DNA from: Streptomyces curacoi
GTDB lineage: Bacteria > Actinomycetota > Actinomycetes > Streptomycetales > Streptomycetaceae
DNA: 64,000 bases
NCBI RefSeq assembly: GCF_001513975.1
Contig: NZ_KQ947986.1
Location: forward strand, 842,881-906,880
Direction of reading: 5' to 3'
This document shows positions 63,301 through 64,000 of this stretch, in pieces. The notes under the pieces were generated by a model. The model did not search any database and had not been told where the DNA came from. It saw only the letters and a list, made by a program, of their open reading frames with translations. The position numbers were made by a program, and so were the translations under genes. Numbering within the stretch: the stretch's first letter is position 1; every line of letters starts with the position of its first letter.

Positions 63301-64000
63301 GTCGGTGACGAATGCCGTACGCAGGGCGGCGTGCCGGTCGAGCAGGGCCTGGCCGGCCGCCCGCATGCGGTCCGCGTCCACGGTTCCCTCCACGTGGAGG
63401 ACCAGTTGGACGTGGTAGGCGTCGAAGGAGGATCCGGCGAGCAGGCTGTGGAACAGCAGGCCGGACTGCATCGGGGTGGCCGGCCACACGTCGACGAGCG
63501 CCGGATGGCGCCGCTCCCACCGGTCGATGTCCTGCTGGCTCACCTTGACCAGCGGCAGGTCGGAGGGGGTCAGGCCGCCCGCCCCAGGGGCACTGACGTG
63601 CCGGGCGAGCCCTTCCAGGGCGGCCACCCACAGGTCGGCGAGGTCCCGTACCTCCGCCGGGGACAGCACCCCGGAGGGGAAGCTGAACTCGGCGGACAGC
63701 CGAGGCTCCTCCCCGGTGACCGCGGCGGAGATCTCCAGCGCGGCCATCGCGGGCAGGTCGCTGTCCGGGGCAGGGCTGCCGACCGTGGTGATCGCCCGCC
63801 AGCCATCGGCGCGTCCGGGCATGTCGGCCTCGGTGAACTGGCCCAGGTAGTTGAAGGTGATCTGCCCGTCCGGCAGCTCCGCCAACTCACTCCCCGTCTC
63901 CGCGTTCAGGAACCGCAACAACCCATAACCGATCCCCTTGTCCGGCACCCCGGCCAACTGCTCCTTGACCGACTTCACCAACCCACCAACAACAGACCCA
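60394..64000 (-). CDS. NRPS, E-C-A(Gly)-T (N-terminus outside window)
   Basis: Reading is open to the right edge, so the start lies beyond the window. The visible 1200 residues begin with the end of an epimerisation domain ([20 protein letters not shown], then ITFNYLGQF). A C domain ([21 protein letters not shown]) should therefore accept a D-configured donor. The A domain ([27 protein letters not shown]) gives the GrsA-aligned code DILQLGLIWK, a glycine code. A final T domain ([11 protein letters not shown]) follows. It ends 3 nt before the next NRPS gene, to which it passes the chain. Any module that takes chlorothreonine in trans would be further upstream, outside this window. Confidence 0.93.
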   Translation of the reverse strand, partial: GSVVGGLVKSVKEQLAGVPDKGIGYGLLRFLNAETGSELAELPDGQITFNYLGQFTEADMPGRADGWRAITTVGSPAPDSDLPAMAALEISAAVTGEEPRLSAEFSFPSGVLSPAEVRDLADLWVAALEGLARHVSAPGAGGLTPSDLPLVKVSQQDIDRWERRHPALVDVWPATPMQSGLLFHSLLAGSSFDAYHVQLVLHVEGTVDADRMRAAGQALLDRHAALRTAFVTDSSGQQVQLVLERVELPWREYDLRTPDAGDAQDALERLLAQDHASHFRPDVPPLLRMTLVHTGADRAELVLTAHHALFDGWSLPLLMKDLLRLYGTGGDASRLPRTRGYSDFLTWLAGRDRAESLRAWARELDGLEEPTMLVPGADAEAARGGLAQLEVPVPPDVARALSRRAAALGVTMSTVVQAAWAVLLGRLTGRRDVVFGATVSGRPHAVAEADEMVGLFVNTLPVRVRYSPGDTFTGLLTALHDRHAALLDHHHCGLPEIQQQAGLGTLFDTLVLFESYPIDRTGLTEANTAAGIAITGIRPSTGTHYPLIVAADAAPHLRVGLQFRPEHVDEERARDIARRLARVLSAIAADPDAPIGSVQILGPAERDLLLGEYNATARPVPADTIPDLFERQAKATPDAAALIFDDVTLTYRQLDARANQVAHWLVEHGVGPEQSVALALPRSADLVVAVLAVLKAGGAYVPVDPDHPAARTEFVLRDAEPALVVDTEALTRDFARYPDTAPDVRHASADQLAYVIYTSGSTGTPKGVAVAHASLVNFLSAMGERFPLRPHDRMLAVTTMAFDIAALEVFLPLLSGGAVVMATKEDVAQPAALAGLIERHGVTLVQGTPSLWQTLVSHDPGCLRGVRALVGGEAFPADLAEALGRSAAEVTNLYGPTETAIWSTAARVTTADGAPPIGRPIANTRVYVLDEGLSPVPPGVVGELYIAGAGVARGYVGRPGLSAGRFVADPFVPGQRMYRTGDLVRWRPDGSLDYLGRADFQVKVRGYRIELGEVEAALLSHPEVARAVVTARDAGPGDRRLVGYVVSRAGGRAGEGSTATLPAALREHVAARLPDYMVPSAVVVLPEIPLTPNGKVDRRALPAPDHTPVAARPPRTPREETLCRLFAEVLGLERIGIDDNFFESGGHSLLATRLIGRIRAETGVDVPVRTFFGHPTVAALSTRWTELTTSVRPRLRKMTEE

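Noticed and set aside
52261..64000. Assignment of the NRPS as an actinomycin-type synthetase because of the chlorothreonine genes
   Set aside because: The module order and the unmethylated Gly module do not match the actinomycin terminal modules.

Overview
The window comes from a high-GC actinomycete, almost certainly a Streptomyces or close relative. Base composition and codon use fit, genes overlap tightly at ATGA/GTGA junctions, and the regulators are typical of the genus (LAL, StrR-like, TetR, SpoIIAB-like). No rRNA or tRNA gene and no CRISPR array was seen.

Region 1 (about 1-13.6 kb, possibly to 16.2 kb) is a type II FAS/PKS-like cluster. It encodes an FAD-linked oxidase (cut by the left edge), a hotdog thioesterase, a holo-ACP synthase, a malonyl transferase, a ketoreductase, an ACP, a FabZ-type dehydratase, a GcvT-like folate protein, an 822-aa protein with two fused ketosynthase domains, a small unknown protein, a second and apparently degenerate holo-ACP synthase-like protein, a second SDR, an MFS exporter and an MMPL exporter. 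There is no enoyl reductase, so a polyene-type chain is the likeliest product. A strong hairpin at 13.66 kb separates it from a convergent winged-helix regulator plus acyl-CoA ligase operon.

Region 2 (16.5-27.3 kb) holds an anti-sigma-type ATPase, a dipeptide/oligopeptide ABC uptake system, a large LAL regulator and an MBL-fold hydrolase. The uptake system has a separate lipoprotein, a DppB permease and an unusual DppC-DppD-DppF fusion.

Region 3 (27.3-32.5 kb) is a decayed zone with a broken MerR regulator, a TetR gene frameshifted by a 10-bp tandem duplication and a 1-nt insertion, the C-terminal stump of an FAD-linked oxidase abutting it, and a twice-deleted SDR. Intact genes here are two small secreted proteins, an unknown small protein and a phospholipase D-like protein.

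Region 4 (32.5 kb to the right edge) is a nonribosomal peptide cluster. A free-standing adenylation domain carries the threonine code, and next to it lie a carrier protein, a SyrB2-type non-haem iron halogenase (His-Gln-Ala in place of His-x-Asp) and a SyrC-like acyltransferase with a Cys nucleophile. Together they predict on-carrier formation of 4-chlorothreonine and its transfer to the NRPS. The NRPS genes run leftward: E-C-A(Gly code)-T, then C-A-NMT-T-C-A-T-TE, with termination in this window. Around them are a StrR-family activator with a well-matched candidate operator, a dimethylargininase-like enzyme, a type II thioesterase, an S9 peptidase, two P450s, a ferredoxin, a DrrAB-like exporter, two DUF4097 proteins, a ribbon-helix-helix protein, a membrane protein and a TetR regulator. 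Two sets of shared sequence elements in the intergenic regions at 43, 45 and 49 kb suggest a common regulatory circuit for the export/tailoring side.
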